This document shows, in pieces, positions 17,117-26,752 of a DNA stretch of 64,000 nucleotides. The stretch lies in assembly GCA_050309795.1 (NCBI GenBank), contig JBNRMW010000006.1, positions 9,534 through 73,533 of the forward strand, given 5' to 3'. The DNA is from JBNRMW01 sp050309795 (GTDB taxonomy: Bacteria; Bacillota_I; Bacilli_A; Erysipelotrichales; Erysipelotrichaceae). The first letter of the stretch is position 1. Each line of letters opens with the position of its first letter. The position numbers and the translations under genes are program-made. The notes beneath the pieces were generated by a model that was given only the letters and a program-made list of their open reading frames with translations, did no database searches and was not told the DNA's origin.

Positions 17117-17410
17117 TTACTCTTCTATGATACCACTTTTTGTAGGCTCTGTACTTTCAAAACGCCGTTGTTCGGAAAGAATCGTGTACAAAGGTGGATC
17201 GCTTTTACGGACTTGATTTTTTATCTCGTTGATTTGGACCGTAAGAATTCGATGTCCAAAACTAATTTCAACGATGTCACCGACTTCAATATTGGTGCTA
17301 GCTTTTGCTATTTTACCATTGACTTTTAGGCGTTGATTCATGCCAAGTTCTTTTCCTGCGGTTCGCTTTTTTAATATTCTGGATACTTTTAAATATTTGT
17401 CAATTCTCAT
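17117..17410 (-). CDS. rqcP: S4-domain RNA-binding protein RqcP (YabO/Hsp15 family)
   Basis: A 97-residue protein consisting of an S4 RNA-binding domain: MRIDKYLKVSRILKKRT at the N terminus, LKVNGKIAKASTNIEVGDIVEISFG in the core. RqcP in B. subtilis stabilises nascent chain-tRNA on stalled 50S subunits and lies downstream of mfd, as here. ATG 17410 has AAGGAG at ideal spacing; a GTG two codons earlier overlaps that site. It overlaps the mfd stop by 11 nt. The C-terminal ~20 residues beyond the S4 core are acidic. Confidence 0.92.
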   Translation of the reverse strand: MRIDKYLKVSRILKKRTAGKELGMNQRLKVNGKIAKASTNIEVGDIVEISFGHRILTVQINEIKNQVRKSDPPLYTILSEQRRFESTEPTKSGIIEE

Positions 17411-20400
17411 ATTCACTCCTTGTAAAGGTATTCATTTCAGCTAAGACTCTCAATATCTCTTGTAGTCTTTCGGGTGTGTTTTCAAATTCTAAGCGGATTT
17501 TATTTTGTGTGTATTTCAATTGAATCTCAACGGATATCTCGTTAATGATTTCAAACAATTTTACCCCATCAATCTTTTGACTAAATTCTTGAGTAAAGAC
17601 CAAGGTGGTCTTGCGAACCGTTTCTTTATAGGATTCAATTCGCTGGTCGGCTAAAAGCAATTCGAGCCGCTTCTTTTCAATTAATAACCTGGTCGCATTG
17701 GGAATTTCACCATACCGATCAAGGGTATCATCAACAAAGAGTTTCAATGAGGAAAGGGAGTTTATTTTTTCAATACGTTGATATAGATCTATTTTTAACG
17801 CATCCGACTGGACGTAGTGGTCAGGGATATGTCCAACTTGACCCAATGGACTGACCGCTCGTTGTGGTTCTTGTTGTATTTTACCTTCTAAGACTTCTTG
17901 TAACAGCTCTAAATATAAATCGATACCCACCGAATCAATAAAGCCGGATTGGTTTCCACCCAAGATTTCACCAGCCCCGCGAATCGTTAAATCGCGCATC
18001 GCAATTTTATAACCTGAGCCTAATTGAGTAAATTCTTTAATTGCTTGGAGACGTTTGGTGGCAACTTCGCTTAATTGTTTTTGACGATCAATCAATAAAT
18101 ACGCATAGGCTAAGCGATCGCCCCGACCAACGCGCCCTTTGATTTGATACAACTGCGCCAAACCAAAGCGATCCGCTCGGTCAATAATCATCGTATTGGC
18201 ATTGGGAATATCAATCCCTGTCTCAACAATGGTGGTACAAACTAAAACTTGAATTTTATTATCCGTAAATTCGAGCATCGTTTCTTCAATTTCATCTCGA
18301 TCCATTTGACCATGAGCAACCCGCACAACGACTTTCGGGAAACTTTGCTGAATCCAGGTGGCGACTTGATATATTTCTGAAATATTGTTAAATAAATAAA
18401 AGACTTGACCATTGCGGGCAACTTCCTTGGAAATAATATCTTTAATTAATTTTAAATTCTTCTCCACGACATGGGTAATTACTGGTAAGCGGTTTTGTGG
18501 CGGCGTATTCAATTGAGACAGAGAACGTATTCCGATTAAACTCATTTGTAAAGTCCTCGGAATTGGGGTTGCAGAAAGTGAAAGGACATCGACGTTTTGT
18601 TTGATTTCTTTGATTCGTTCTTTTTGTTCAACACCAAATCGTTGTTCTTCGTCAATGACAAGTAGTCCTAAATCTTTAAACCGAACATCTTTCGAAAGGA
18701 CCCGGTGGGTTCCAATTAAAATATCTAATTGACCTTCCTTCATGGCTTTAATGGTTTGTTTTTGTTGGCTCGGTTCGACAAAGCGGTTAAGTAGACCGAT
18801 ATTTACTGGATAGTTTTTAAAGCGTTCGACAAAGGTTCGATAATGTTGGGCACTTAAAACCGTTGTTGGACAAAGGAAAACCACTTGTTTATGATCAACC
18901 AGTGCTTTGAAAGCTGCGCGGATAGCCACTTCGGTTTTACCAAATCCGACATCGCCTATTAAAAGTCGATCCATTGGATGATCTGTTTCCATTTCTGCTT
19001 TAATCTCTTTAACTGCCTGTTTTTGGTCTGGTGTAAGTTCATAAGCAAACTCGGATTCGAAATCAATAACTTCTTGATTATCTGGACTGAACTTAAAGCC
19101 TTTTTGTTTCTCACGAGATTGATAGAGGGCGATTAATCGATCAGCAATATCATTTACACTTTCTTTGATTCGATCCTTGGTTTTATTCCAAGCCTGGGTT
19201 CCCAATTTGTTGAGTTTAATCGCCACCCCTTCACGACCTGCATATTTACGAATGAGCGAAAACTGTTCCAAGGGAACCATCAAAAGATCCTCGTTTTGAT
19301 AAATGATTTTTATATAGTCTTTTTCTACCCGATCAACGACCTTGGTCTCTAAACCTTCATAGATCCCGACACCATAGTTTTTATGAACAACATAGTCTCC
19401 TACTTCTAACTGGGCAATCCCCGTTAATGGTTCGCTCAATGAAAACAAACGTCCATACCGACCTAAAGGAACTTTTTTTTGAAGTAATTCTTTTCGGGAA
19501 AGAACAACAATGGAAGACCCAATCTGAAAGCCTTCATCTAAACGGTAAGGATAAATCCATAAACCAGTCGTCAATGCTTCTTGATGAAGAAGCATTTGAT
19601 ACGGAACCTTTGATGCGACAAGTTGGTTAATGATCTTCTCTAATTCACTATCAATCATCGCTAAGATGACCGTTTTGGTTTGAGCCAATCGCTCGATGTA
19701 GCGAATTAATTCAATTCCTTCGAGATGGGGATCAAAAGCATCGTGGATGGGCACATTTGTCGAATCTAGACTTTCAAATTCATGTATTGAAAATCCTTTA
19801 GGTAAACGATCGATGGACCAAAGGACATCGTATATATCCAAGCCCACCGCCATTTCGTGGCGTTGTAACAAATAGTCCATGGTATCTTCTACATACATTT
19901 TTAAATGGGTGTTCATTGCTTCAACCGGACTATAAACAATCAAGGGATTTTGAAAATACTCCACCAAATTGACCCGCTGATCGTCTAATGAAATTAGTGG
20001 ATAGTGGGCGGACTCAAATAAACCCGTTTTCATTTGTTCAAGTTGGTCTAGAATAATGTCTTCGATTTGTGGATACTCTTGATGGCTGTCTTTTAATTTT
20101 AAGGCTTGTAGTTTTTTATGGACCTTCGTTTCTAGGTCCTTTATCGATGCTTCAGACAATAATAAATCCGAACATGGCGTAATTGAAACTTGTTTTAAGT
20201 TGCTAAATGATCGCTGAGTGTTGGGATTGAAGCCACGAAGACTTTCAACCTCATCATCAAAGAAATCAATACGAATCGGATGATCGGAAAGAATGGGATA
20301 AATGTCCAATACTTCCCCCCGACCAGCAAAAGTCATGGGTGCTTCAACTAGGGTGACTTGTCGATAACCTAGCTTAGTCAATTGTGTTCTCAATGTGCCA

Positions 20401-20831
20401 ATATCCAGTTGATCACCAACTTTAATGTCGAGAACCAGTGACTTCAAATAGTCTAATGGTGGCAGTTTGCGAAGGAGAGAATGAGCTGACACAATTAAAA
20501 CATCGACATCCTGTTCAAGAATACGCCCTAGAGTCTCCATTTTCATTAAATGTTTGTCTAAAGAACCCGCAATCATTTCGAGTCGAAGAGATTCTTCTTG
20601 ATCCAGTAAAGCCACCTTTAAAGTAGGATCCAGGTTCATTAATCGCTCATAGAGTAGTTGCGCTTGATAACTGTTTTGTTTAACCCAAATTAGTGGACGG
20701 TTCTCCGCACTGTTAGCACTCAGGATTAAAGCCGCTTCTTGGATAATCGATAATGCTGAAAATGCCCCCGTCTTTTTAAAGAGGGGGGTATGTATTGGAT
20801 TTTGTTTTAAATAGGCTTTAAACCATTTCAT
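17400..20831 (-). CDS. mfd: Transcription-repair coupling factor
   Basis: A 1143-residue SF2 DNA translocase that removes stalled RNA polymerase and recruits UvrA. Domain order is standard: UvrB-like N-terminal region (residues ~1-340), the RNA polymerase-interaction domain around 470-540 (VGDYVVHKNYGVGIYEG), the helicase core with Walker A GDVGFGKTE near 625 and a DEEQRFGV Walker B near 725, the GRVGRG motif VI near 905, and the TRCF C-terminal domain. The gene lies 38 bases after pth, as in B. subtilis apart from the absence of fin. No strong ribosome-binding site is visible before the ATG. Confidence 0.97.
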   Translation of the reverse strand: MKWFKAYLKQNPIHTPLFKKTGAFSALSIIQEAALILSANSAENRPLIWVKQNSYQAQLLYERLMNLDPTLKVALLDQEESLRLEMIAGSLDKHLMKMETLGRILEQDVDVLIVSAHSLLRKLPPLDYLKSLVLDIKVGDQLDIGTLRTQLTKLGYRQVTLVEAPMTFAGRGEVLDIYPILSDHPIRIDFFDDEVESLRGFNPNTQRSFSNLKQVSITPCSDLLLSEASIKDLETKVHKKLQALKLKDSHQEYPQIEDIILDQLEQMKTGLFESAHYPLISLDDQRVNLVEYFQNPLIVYSPVEAMNTHLKMYVEDTMDYLLQRHEMAVGLDIYDVLWSIDRLPKGFSIHEFESLDSTNVPIHDAFDPHLEGIELIRYIERLAQTKTVILAMIDSELEKIINQLVASKVPYQMLLHQEALTTGLWIYPYRLDEGFQIGSSIVVLSRKELLQKKVPLGRYGRLFSLSEPLTGIAQLEVGDYVVHKNYGVGIYEGLETKVVDRVEKDYIKIIYQNEDLLMVPLEQFSLIRKYAGREGVAIKLNKLGTQAWNKTKDRIKESVNDIADRLIALYQSREKQKGFKFSPDNQEVIDFESEFAYELTPDQKQAVKEIKAEMETDHPMDRLLIGDVGFGKTEVAIRAAFKALVDHKQVVFLCPTTVLSAQHYRTFVERFKNYPVNIGLLNRFVEPSQQKQTIKAMKEGQLDILIGTHRVLSKDVRFKDLGLLVIDEEQRFGVEQKERIKEIKQNVDVLSLSATPIPRTLQMSLIGIRSLSQLNTPPQNRLPVITHVVEKNLKLIKDIISKEVARNGQVFYLFNNISEIYQVATWIQQSFPKVVVRVAHGQMDRDEIEETMLEFTDNKIQVLVCTTIVETGIDIPNANTMIIDRADRFGLAQLYQIKGRVGRGDRLAYAYLLIDRQKQLSEVATKRLQAIKEFTQLGSGYKIAMRDLTIRGAGEILGGNQSGFIDSVGIDLYLELLQEVLEGKIQQEPQRAVSPLGQVGHIPDHYVQSDALKIDLYQRIEKINSLSSLKLFVDDTLDRYGEIPNATRLLIEKKRLELLLADQRIESYKETVRKTTLVFTQEFSQKIDGVKLFEIINEISVEIQLKYTQNKIRLEFENTPERLQEILRVLAEMNTFTRSEYEN

Positions 20832-20869
20832 GGCGTTCTTATTCTAACACAATAAGCAGGGCACTTAAA

Positions 20870-21469
20870 TTATTCTTTCTCAGCAAGCACCATCATGCGA
20901 TTTCTAACTGGATTATGCTCGTTCATAACCTGTTCAATATCCTTCGTTATAAAGTCCTGCGCCGCTAAAGTTGCTGCGTTCAATGCATCTTCAAAGTCGC
21001 TTCGTTCGTGTTTTGGTACTTTTCCTAAGACATAATCCGCCATCGGGATCTGTGGATCGCTACCAATTCCAATTCTCAACCGAGCGAAATCTCGCGTTTT
21101 AATATACTGAATGATGGAACCTATTCCTTTTTGACCCCCATCACTTCCTTTGGACCGTATCCGAATCTTACCGACCGGTAAATCCACATCGTCGCTGATG
21201 ACTAAGATATCTTTAGGTTCAATTTGAAAGTATCTCATCAAAGCGACCACGGCTTCCCCCGAGTTATTCATAAATGTTTGAGGTTTAACTAAAAAAACCT
21301 TAACCCCTTCATGTATCGTCGTCTGATAATCCGCTTTGAATTTCTTCAAATCAATCGTAATACCGAGTTTTTCAGCTAATCGATCCATCACTAAAAATCC
21401 CGCATTGTGTCGAGTTTTTTCATATTTTCTTCCTGGGTTACCTAACCCAATAATCATTCGTGTCTTCAT
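20870..21469 (-). CDS. pth: Peptidyl-tRNA hydrolase
   Basis: A 199-residue esterase that recycles peptidyl-tRNA. The family start MIIGLGNPGRKYEKTRHNAGF (split here: catalytic Asn10-region and His at 'TRHNAGF') and the FLVKPQTFMNNSGE motif near residue 60 are intact. Length is normal. I see no Shine-Dalgarno before the ATG; a TAAAAT sequence ends ten bases upstream, so the 5' leader may be very short. It is the first gene of a pth-mfd-rqcP run. Confidence 0.96.
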   Translation of the reverse strand: MKTRMIIGLGNPGRKYEKTRHNAGFLVMDRLAEKLGITIDLKKFKADYQTTIHEGVKVFLVKPQTFMNNSGEAVVALMRYFQIEPKDILVISDDVDLPVGKIRIRSKGSDGGQKGIGSIIQYIKTRDFARLRIGIGSDPQIPMADYVLGKVPKHERSDFEDALNAATLAAQDFITKDIEQVMNEHNPVRNRMMVLAEKE

Positions 21470-21603
21470 ATCTAATATTTTAACATATCTTGTCTTAAAT
21501 GCTTTGTATCAAGGACCTAGACAATCTTGTTTAACGACTAAATGGATTACTTCAATGTTTCAGATTCGATGCTTTTTTAGTACTGTTGATCGTTTTTTTG
21601 ACT

Positions 21604-21630
21604 AAAAAAACTGAAGTATGTAACTCCAGT
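21604..21630 (-). terminator. Terminator of the tRNA-Ala gene
   Basis: Minus-strand hairpin ACTGGAGT / ACTTCAGT (one G-U pair) with a 5-base loop, followed by seven U residues, 13 bases after the encoded CCA. Confidence 0.85.
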
Positions 21631-21643
21631 CTTGATTGACTAT

Positions 21644-21719
21644 TGGTGGAGGATACGGGGCTCGAACCCGTGACCTCTTGACTGCCAGTCAAGCACTCTC
21701 CCAGCTGAGCTAATCCCCC
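21644..21719 (-). tRNA. tRNA-Ala (GGC anticodon)
   Basis: A complete 76-base cloverleaf with the CCA end encoded. The acceptor stem GGGGGAT / ATCCTCC contains the G3-U70 wobble pair that is the main alanine identity element, and the discriminator is A73. The anticodon stem CTTGA/TCAAG encloses CTGGCAG, giving anticodon GGC. The T-loop TTCGAAC and the D-arm AGCTGGGA are standard. It stands alone between pth and sbcC with its own promoter and terminator. Confidence 0.97.
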
Positions 21720-21738
21720 AATGATGGCTGTGATAATA

Positions 21739-21766
21739 ATACTACCAAAAATTAGAAATTAATCAA
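21739..21766 (-). promoter_or_regulatory. Promoter of the tRNA-Ala gene
   Basis: On the minus strand TTGATT (21766-21761) and TAGTAT (21744-21739) are separated by 16 bp and lie about 20 bases before the mature tRNA 5' end. Confidence 0.6.
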
Positions 21767-21841
21767 GGAAATTGTTGATATACTTGGGATAAATGAACCC
21801 ATTACTAGTCATGCCATCACAAATATAAATCATCTAGTCTT

Positions 21842-24800
21842 TTATTCACTACAAACCATCTCGACGGTCGATCCTTGAGAAGATTTTTTAACGATGATTT
21901 TGTTTAAAATCCGATTCTTCAATTCATCAACATGGGAAATAATACCAATCATTTTCCCCTCGTCGTGAAGGCTTAAAAGGGTAGCTAGGGCCGATTCCAA
22001 CGATTCGTTATCTAAACTACCAAAACCTTCATCGACAAAGAGCGCGGAAATATTACGCGCACGGCTACGTTGTGCCATCACATCACTTAGGCCTAAAGCC
22101 AATGAAAGGGCAGCTTTAAAACTCTCCCCCCCAGATAACGACTTCACACTGCGTGTCTTGCCCGTATAAAAATCAAAAACATCCAAATCTAAACCTTTCT
22201 TTGATCGTCCTTTAGTTGCGTCTATACGACGTTGTAATTGGTATCGACTATTGGTCATCTCGTAAAAACGCTGATTCGCAAATTCGAGTATTTCATCAAA
22301 ATAGACCCCTAATACAAAACGTTCAAAAGACACATAATCGGTTATTTTTGATCCTCCGGCAATTTCACTGAGCATATTCATTTGTTGAAACTCCTTTGTT
22401 TGTTGTTGAACCTTTTCTAATAGTCCTTTATTCTCCTTAATGGTTTGGGCTAGAAGGGTCAATTCAACCGAGGCTTGTTGAAGTTGTTGATTTTGTTGTT
22501 CACCCTTGTTTTTTAGTTCAACAATTTCTTCCGCCGAACGTTGATACGTTTCATAGTTTTCGATGTTTTGGAGTTGACGTTGATTTTCGTTTATTTTGGT
22601 TTTAAGCTCAATCGAACGATGTTCATAGGCTTTTAGTTCTAAACTCAACTTTTGCTCGTCCTGATCGCTTAACCATAAACTTAAAATGTTTTCTGGTAGT
22701 TGGTGAGTGGTTTTCTCCTGTTGTAAATCCTTTTCTACCTGGGCACTGGTTTTTTCATTTTCAGAGAGCAACCTTTGACTCGTTTTAACCTCGTTTTCAA
22801 AGTTTTGGAGCTGGTGGATATGTTTTTGATGGTTGTTTACTGCTTGTTCATAGTTTTGTTCAATCGTTTCTATGGTTGTTTTTATTTGTTGTTCTTGTTG
22901 TTTTAAAGACACAATATCTTGGTGGTCGAGTTTTTCTTTCAATTCTTCAATCGCCTGTTTCTGTTCCGCAATTCGTTTTTCGATATGCTCTATTTGGCTT
23001 GTTGTCTTGATTTGTTCATTCACCAATCGTTGTTGGTTTTTTAGATTTACTTTATTTTCTGCTTCTAAGCGCTCTATTTCAGCTTTAGCTGTTAAGATGG
23101 CTGTCTTTTCTTTTTCTAATTCTTGTTTCGTCGTCGTTAATTGGTCTTCGCTTTTTTGTAACCATTGTTCAAACTGTTCTAAACTATCCTGTTTTTGTTG
23201 GCTTAAATCTTGTTCAAAACGTTCTTGGTTGGCTTGTAAAAAGGAAAGGACTTGATCGTATTCGCTTTTTGACTTGTCGTACGCCTGTTTTGAAGCATCA
23301 ACCATTTCTGAACTTATGCTTGAATCTTTAAACACTGCCGGTTGAGGATGATGAAGCGATCCACAAACTGGACAGGGCTGTCCCGTTTTTAATTCACTCG
23401 AGATTGCGGCATATTGTTCATGAAGAAACGACTGGTGATGTTGTTGATAACGATCTAACGCTTTTTTCTGCGCAACAAGCAAGGTTTCTTTTCGCAGTAA
23501 AAGATCTTTAATCTTTTGCTTCAGTTTTGTTAAGTCCTGATAGATTTGAAGACGATGTTGCTGGTTTTGTTTTAAGGATTCATATTCGCGAAGTCGTTGT
23601 TGATACGGTTGCTCTAAAAGAAGCGTCTTTTGGTGATTGGCCATCTCTTGTTCGAGTTGTACCATCTGTTTTGACAAGGATTCGAGATTTTGAACAATCT
23701 CTTTTTGTTCCTTTTGATATGTTAAAAGGGCTTTTTGTTGGTCTTGGAGTTGTCGTTGTTGGGTATCCATATTTTCAGCATGAACAATCTTTTCCCGGAC
23801 TTGTTTTTCTTGAACGCGAAGCTTGGGAACCTGTTCATACTGGATTTGAGCCTGTTTTAATTGTTCTAATAGAACAGGTTCTTGTTTTTGATGTTCTTGG
23901 AGCTGTTGTTGTTGGCTTTGAAGATTTTCGTGGTGTTCTTTGGCTTGTTTTTGAAGTTTTATTAATTGACGAACCAAGTTTTGAGCTACTTTCGATTTTT
24001 GATGACCTTCGAGTTGAGTTCTCTTCGCCTTTATGGACGCGGCTTGTTCTTGATGTATAGCTTGTTGTTGTTCTAATTGTTGTCCGCTTTCTAAGAGTTC
24101 GTTCACCTGTTGAATTAAGGCCAACTTTTGGTTATCTTGTTTTGTTTGTTCTTGTTGTTTCTGATACTGCTTTTCTAGTAGTTGAAACCGTTGTTCAAGT
24201 TGAGAAAGTACTTGTTGATAATCTTGATGTTCCAACAATTGTTTCTGATCATCGGTCAATTCCACACGATGAAAACTATTTTTCAAATTCTCAAGGACCA
24301 AGGTGAGCTGTTCTTTCAGTTGACGGGTGCGTTGAGCTAAATCTTCTTGAAGGGCTTGGATATCATGGGTTTTAAATAATTCTCGAAACAATTGTTCTTT
24401 TTGAGCGCCATCAGAAAACAGGAGTTTTTGAAACTCCCCTTGAGGTAGAATCACAATTTGTCGAAATTGTTTTTCATCCATACCTAGTAAAGCTTCGATT
24501 TCATTTTTTACTTCCGTGACTTTGTCAACAATTTGATCGCGATATTCTAATCTTACGTCGCCATTAAACTGAACTAAGCGTTGTCGTTTTCCCAAGGTTC
24601 TCTGACTTGGTGCTCGATAAATAAAGTAGCGCTGGCCATTCATTTCGAATTCGAACTCGACCTTACAAAAATCTTCATCGGTTGAAAAATCACTCTTGAT
24701 ATCTTCAATGCCCCGTTGATCACCCGAGCTTGTTCCATATAGAGCATAAACCATCCCATCAAAAATACTTGTTTTACCAGAACCAGTGTCCCCAGATACT

Positions 24801-24892
24801 AAAAACAGACTTTGATTGAATTTTGTAAAATCGATCGTGACCCGGTCTTTGAAAGGACCAAAGGCTTGTAACGTTAAGGAAATCGGTCTCAC
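21842..24892 (-). CDS. sbcC: SbcC exonuclease subunit (Rad50-like SMC ATPase)
   Basis: A 1016-residue protein. The N-terminal ATPase half carries Walker A SGDTGSGKTS (residues ~34-43); a very long, Gln-rich coiled coil follows (~180-850), broken at its apex by the zinc hook CPVCG (Cys507 and Cys510); the C-terminal half has the LSGGESF signature and the LFVDEGFGSLD Walker B. With SbcD it forms the SbcCD nuclease that cuts hairpins and DNA ends. Its start overlaps the sbcD stop by 4 nt. The high Gln content of the coiled coil is notable. Confidence 0.95.
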   Translation of the reverse strand: MRPISLTLQAFGPFKDRVTIDFTKFNQSLFLVSGDTGSGKTSIFDGMVYALYGTSSGDQRGIEDIKSDFSTDEDFCKVEFEFEMNGQRYFIYRAPSQRTLGKRQRLVQFNGDVRLEYRDQIVDKVTEVKNEIEALLGMDEKQFRQIVILPQGEFQKLLFSDGAQKEQLFRELFKTHDIQALQEDLAQRTRQLKEQLTLVLENLKNSFHRVELTDDQKQLLEHQDYQQVLSQLEQRFQLLEKQYQKQQEQTKQDNQKLALIQQVNELLESGQQLEQQQAIHQEQAASIKAKRTQLEGHQKSKVAQNLVRQLIKLQKQAKEHHENLQSQQQQLQEHQKQEPVLLEQLKQAQIQYEQVPKLRVQEKQVREKIVHAENMDTQQRQLQDQQKALLTYQKEQKEIVQNLESLSKQMVQLEQEMANHQKTLLLEQPYQQRLREYESLKQNQQHRLQIYQDLTKLKQKIKDLLLRKETLLVAQKKALDRYQQHHQSFLHEQYAAISSELKTGQPCPVCGSLHHPQPAVFKDSSISSEMVDASKQAYDKSKSEYDQVLSFLQANQERFEQDLSQQKQDSLEQFEQWLQKSEDQLTTTKQELEKEKTAILTAKAEIERLEAENKVNLKNQQRLVNEQIKTTSQIEHIEKRIAEQKQAIEELKEKLDHQDIVSLKQQEQQIKTTIETIEQNYEQAVNNHQKHIHQLQNFENEVKTSQRLLSENEKTSAQVEKDLQQEKTTHQLPENILSLWLSDQDEQKLSLELKAYEHRSIELKTKINENQRQLQNIENYETYQRSAEEIVELKNKGEQQNQQLQQASVELTLLAQTIKENKGLLEKVQQQTKEFQQMNMLSEIAGGSKITDYVSFERFVLGVYFDEILEFANQRFYEMTNSRYQLQRRIDATKGRSKKGLDLDVFDFYTGKTRSVKSLSGGESFKAALSLALGLSDVMAQRSRARNISALFVDEGFGSLDNESLESALATLLSLHDEGKMIGIISHVDELKNRILNKIIVKKSSQGSTVEMVCSE

Positions 24893-26010
24893 GTGTCTTG
24901 GCTCCTTTGTTTATGAATTAATTGTTCAATGATTGTACGATCTGTGCTTGAAAGTGGTTGTTGTCGATGAGCCTCATAAAATTGCTCAAAGAGTTCCAAT
25001 ATATCGACCCGTTCTAATTCTTGTTTACTAATCCTTGAGCCTTTATGTTGGCTTTGTAGATTTATATATTCCAGTGACATTGCGTAGGGATATTTTGCTT
25101 GTAATTTATTCATTCCATCTAAAATATAGTGTTCATCAAGCAGTTCTAAATACACATAATCGTCGCTGTTTTCTTGCATCAAAGCCTCAAAATAGCCCCG
25201 TTTCACCTTCAAATCGCGTAAAGGGCGTAAGGGTTTTGTTGTTATTCCTATACTTGTTTCTGTTAATTCCACCAACAATACTTGTTTTTGGTGCTTCGCC
25301 TCGGATTTTGAATATTTAAGAATCGAACCACTATAGCGAATATTTTTGGCTTGTACCATTTGAGCTTGATGTAGATGACCCAGTGCGACATAATCAAAGG
25401 ATTGAAAAAGTTGTTGGTCAATGATTTCTGTACTTCCAATCGACAGAGGTCGTTCCGAATCACTAGATTGTAAAACACTGCCGCTGGAAAGATAGCCATG
25501 GAAAAGTAAAACCGTCGGCTTTTCTTTATTTAACAAAGGTTGAAGATGCTGATACTGAACAACAAAACCATCCTCTAGGGATTTAATCGTTTCTTCCGGA
25601 TATATTTTTGCTAGTAGCGGATAGTCGACAAAAGGTAAGAGTACAAATTGTACGCCTTTGATTTCAGTTATATATGGAATGCGTTGCGCCATTCCTTGAA
25701 TATGAATTGTAGGTTCATAAAAACCAGAACCAAAATGTAACCGCTCCGGTGAATCATGGTTACCAGCAATCACTAGTAATGGGACTTCAAGTTCTTGGCG
25801 AATACGGGAAAATAGCTCATTAGCTAACAACACCGCTTCCCTTGGGGGAACACTGCGATCATAGAGATCACCACTAATTAAAAAGGCATCTAAGTTTTCT
25901 GTTTTTAAATCATCAATTAAACGATGTAAAACAACCCGTTGGTCTTCCAACATTGAATGATCGTTTACAATTTTTCCTAAGTGCCAATCGGCCGTATGGA
26001 CAAACTTCAT
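24889..26010 (-). CDS. sbcD: SbcD exonuclease subunit (Mre11-like)
   Basis: A 373-residue calcineurin-like metallophosphoesterase, the nuclease partner of SbcC. Metal-binding motifs are in order: HTADWHLGK (residues 4-12), ISGDLYDR near 46, AGNHDSPERL near 80, and FHGYL plus GHLHQAQ near 160 and 200. I chose ATG 26010, five bases after GGAGAA; the longer open frame upstream has no supporting site. The C-terminal ~80 residues form the capping/SbcC-binding region. Confidence 0.95.
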   Translation of the reverse strand: MKFVHTADWHLGKIVNDHSMLEDQRVVLHRLIDDLKTENLDAFLISGDLYDRSVPPREAVLLANELFSRIRQELEVPLLVIAGNHDSPERLHFGSGFYEPTIHIQGMAQRIPYITEIKGVQFVLLPFVDYPLLAKIYPEETIKSLEDGFVVQYQHLQPLLNKEKPTVLLFHGYLSSGSVLQSSDSERPLSIGSTEIIDQQLFQSFDYVALGHLHQAQMVQAKNIRYSGSILKYSKSEAKHQKQVLLVELTETSIGITTKPLRPLRDLKVKRGYFEALMQENSDDYVYLELLDEHYILDGMNKLQAKYPYAMSLEYINLQSQHKGSRISKQELERVDILELFEQFYEAHRQQPLSSTDRTIIEQLIHKQRSQDT

Positions 26011-26101
26011 TGACTTCTCCATTCTAAAAACCATTATAACATTGAACAGACAAATTGGTGTACCTTTCCAAGTCCAGCAACGTTTCAACAACGACAAAGA
26101 G

Positions 26102-26132
26102 AAAAAAACCCTAGGCGTAGGCCTTAGGGTTT
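26102..26132 (-). terminator. Terminator after khpB
   Basis: Minus-strand hairpin with the stem AAACCCTAAGGC / GCCTAGGGTTT (one bulged base), followed by a U-run, five bases after the khpB stop. It ends the rpmH-rnpA-yidC-khpB transcript. Confidence 0.9.
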
Positions 26133-26136
26133 AATC

Positions 26137-26742
26137 TTAATCTTCGTATCGGATAACAATATGGCGATCTTGACCTTCGCCAACCGATTCTGTCACAACA
26201 CCCCGATAATTCGCTAACGCTTGATGGACAATACGTCGCTCATCGCTTGGCATCGGATCCAGGCTTGCGTCCACCTGTGAACGGGAGACATTTCGGGCAA
26301 CTCGCCGTGCCATATTTGACAGTTTCGAATATCGGTCTTGTTTGTAGTTATTAATATCGACGGATACCGGTACGCGCTTTTTAAACTGCGCACTCGCCAC
26401 GGAACGGATTAAAGTATTTAATCCTTGTAAACTTTGTCCACCTCGTCCAATAATGATGGCATTGTTTTCCGCATTGAGTTCAACCCGATAGCGGTTGTCT
26501 ACTAATTCGACATCGACATCTACTTCCATTTGAATATTATCAAAGAAATTTTCAAAATATTGAGCGATAAAGGATTCAATATCTTCTTCGGTTCGTACTT
26601 CAATAGTAATTGAGGCACCAATACCTAAAAACCCTTTATTTTCTTCGAGAACGATGTATTCGATTTGATCGATTTCTACCCCTTTGTTCTGGGCAGCTTG
26701 TTTGAGAACATCTTCTAAATTTTTACCAGTATAAACAGACAT
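26137..26742 (-). CDS. khpB: RNA-binding protein KhpB (Jag)
   Basis: A 201-residue three-domain protein: N-terminal Jag_N (residues 1-50, with GFLGIGA near 34), a KH-II domain (~60-130, with IIIGRGGQSLQGL, the GxxG loop near 98) and an R3H domain (~135-200, with RRIVHQAL). KhpB works with KhpA as a small-RNA-associated RNA chaperone that affects cell division in streptococci. The gene follows yidC by 10 bases in the usual order. Confidence 0.94.
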   Translation of the reverse strand: MSVYTGKNLEDVLKQAAQNKGVEIDQIEYIVLEENKGFLGIGASITIEVRTEEDIESFIAQYFENFFDNIQMEVDVDVELVDNRYRVELNAENNAIIIGRGGQSLQGLNTLIRSVASAQFKKRVPVSVDINNYKQDRYSKLSNMARRVARNVSRSQVDASLDPMPSDERRIVHQALANYRGVVTESVGEGQDRHIVIRYED

Positions 26743-26752
26743 ATGGTACTCC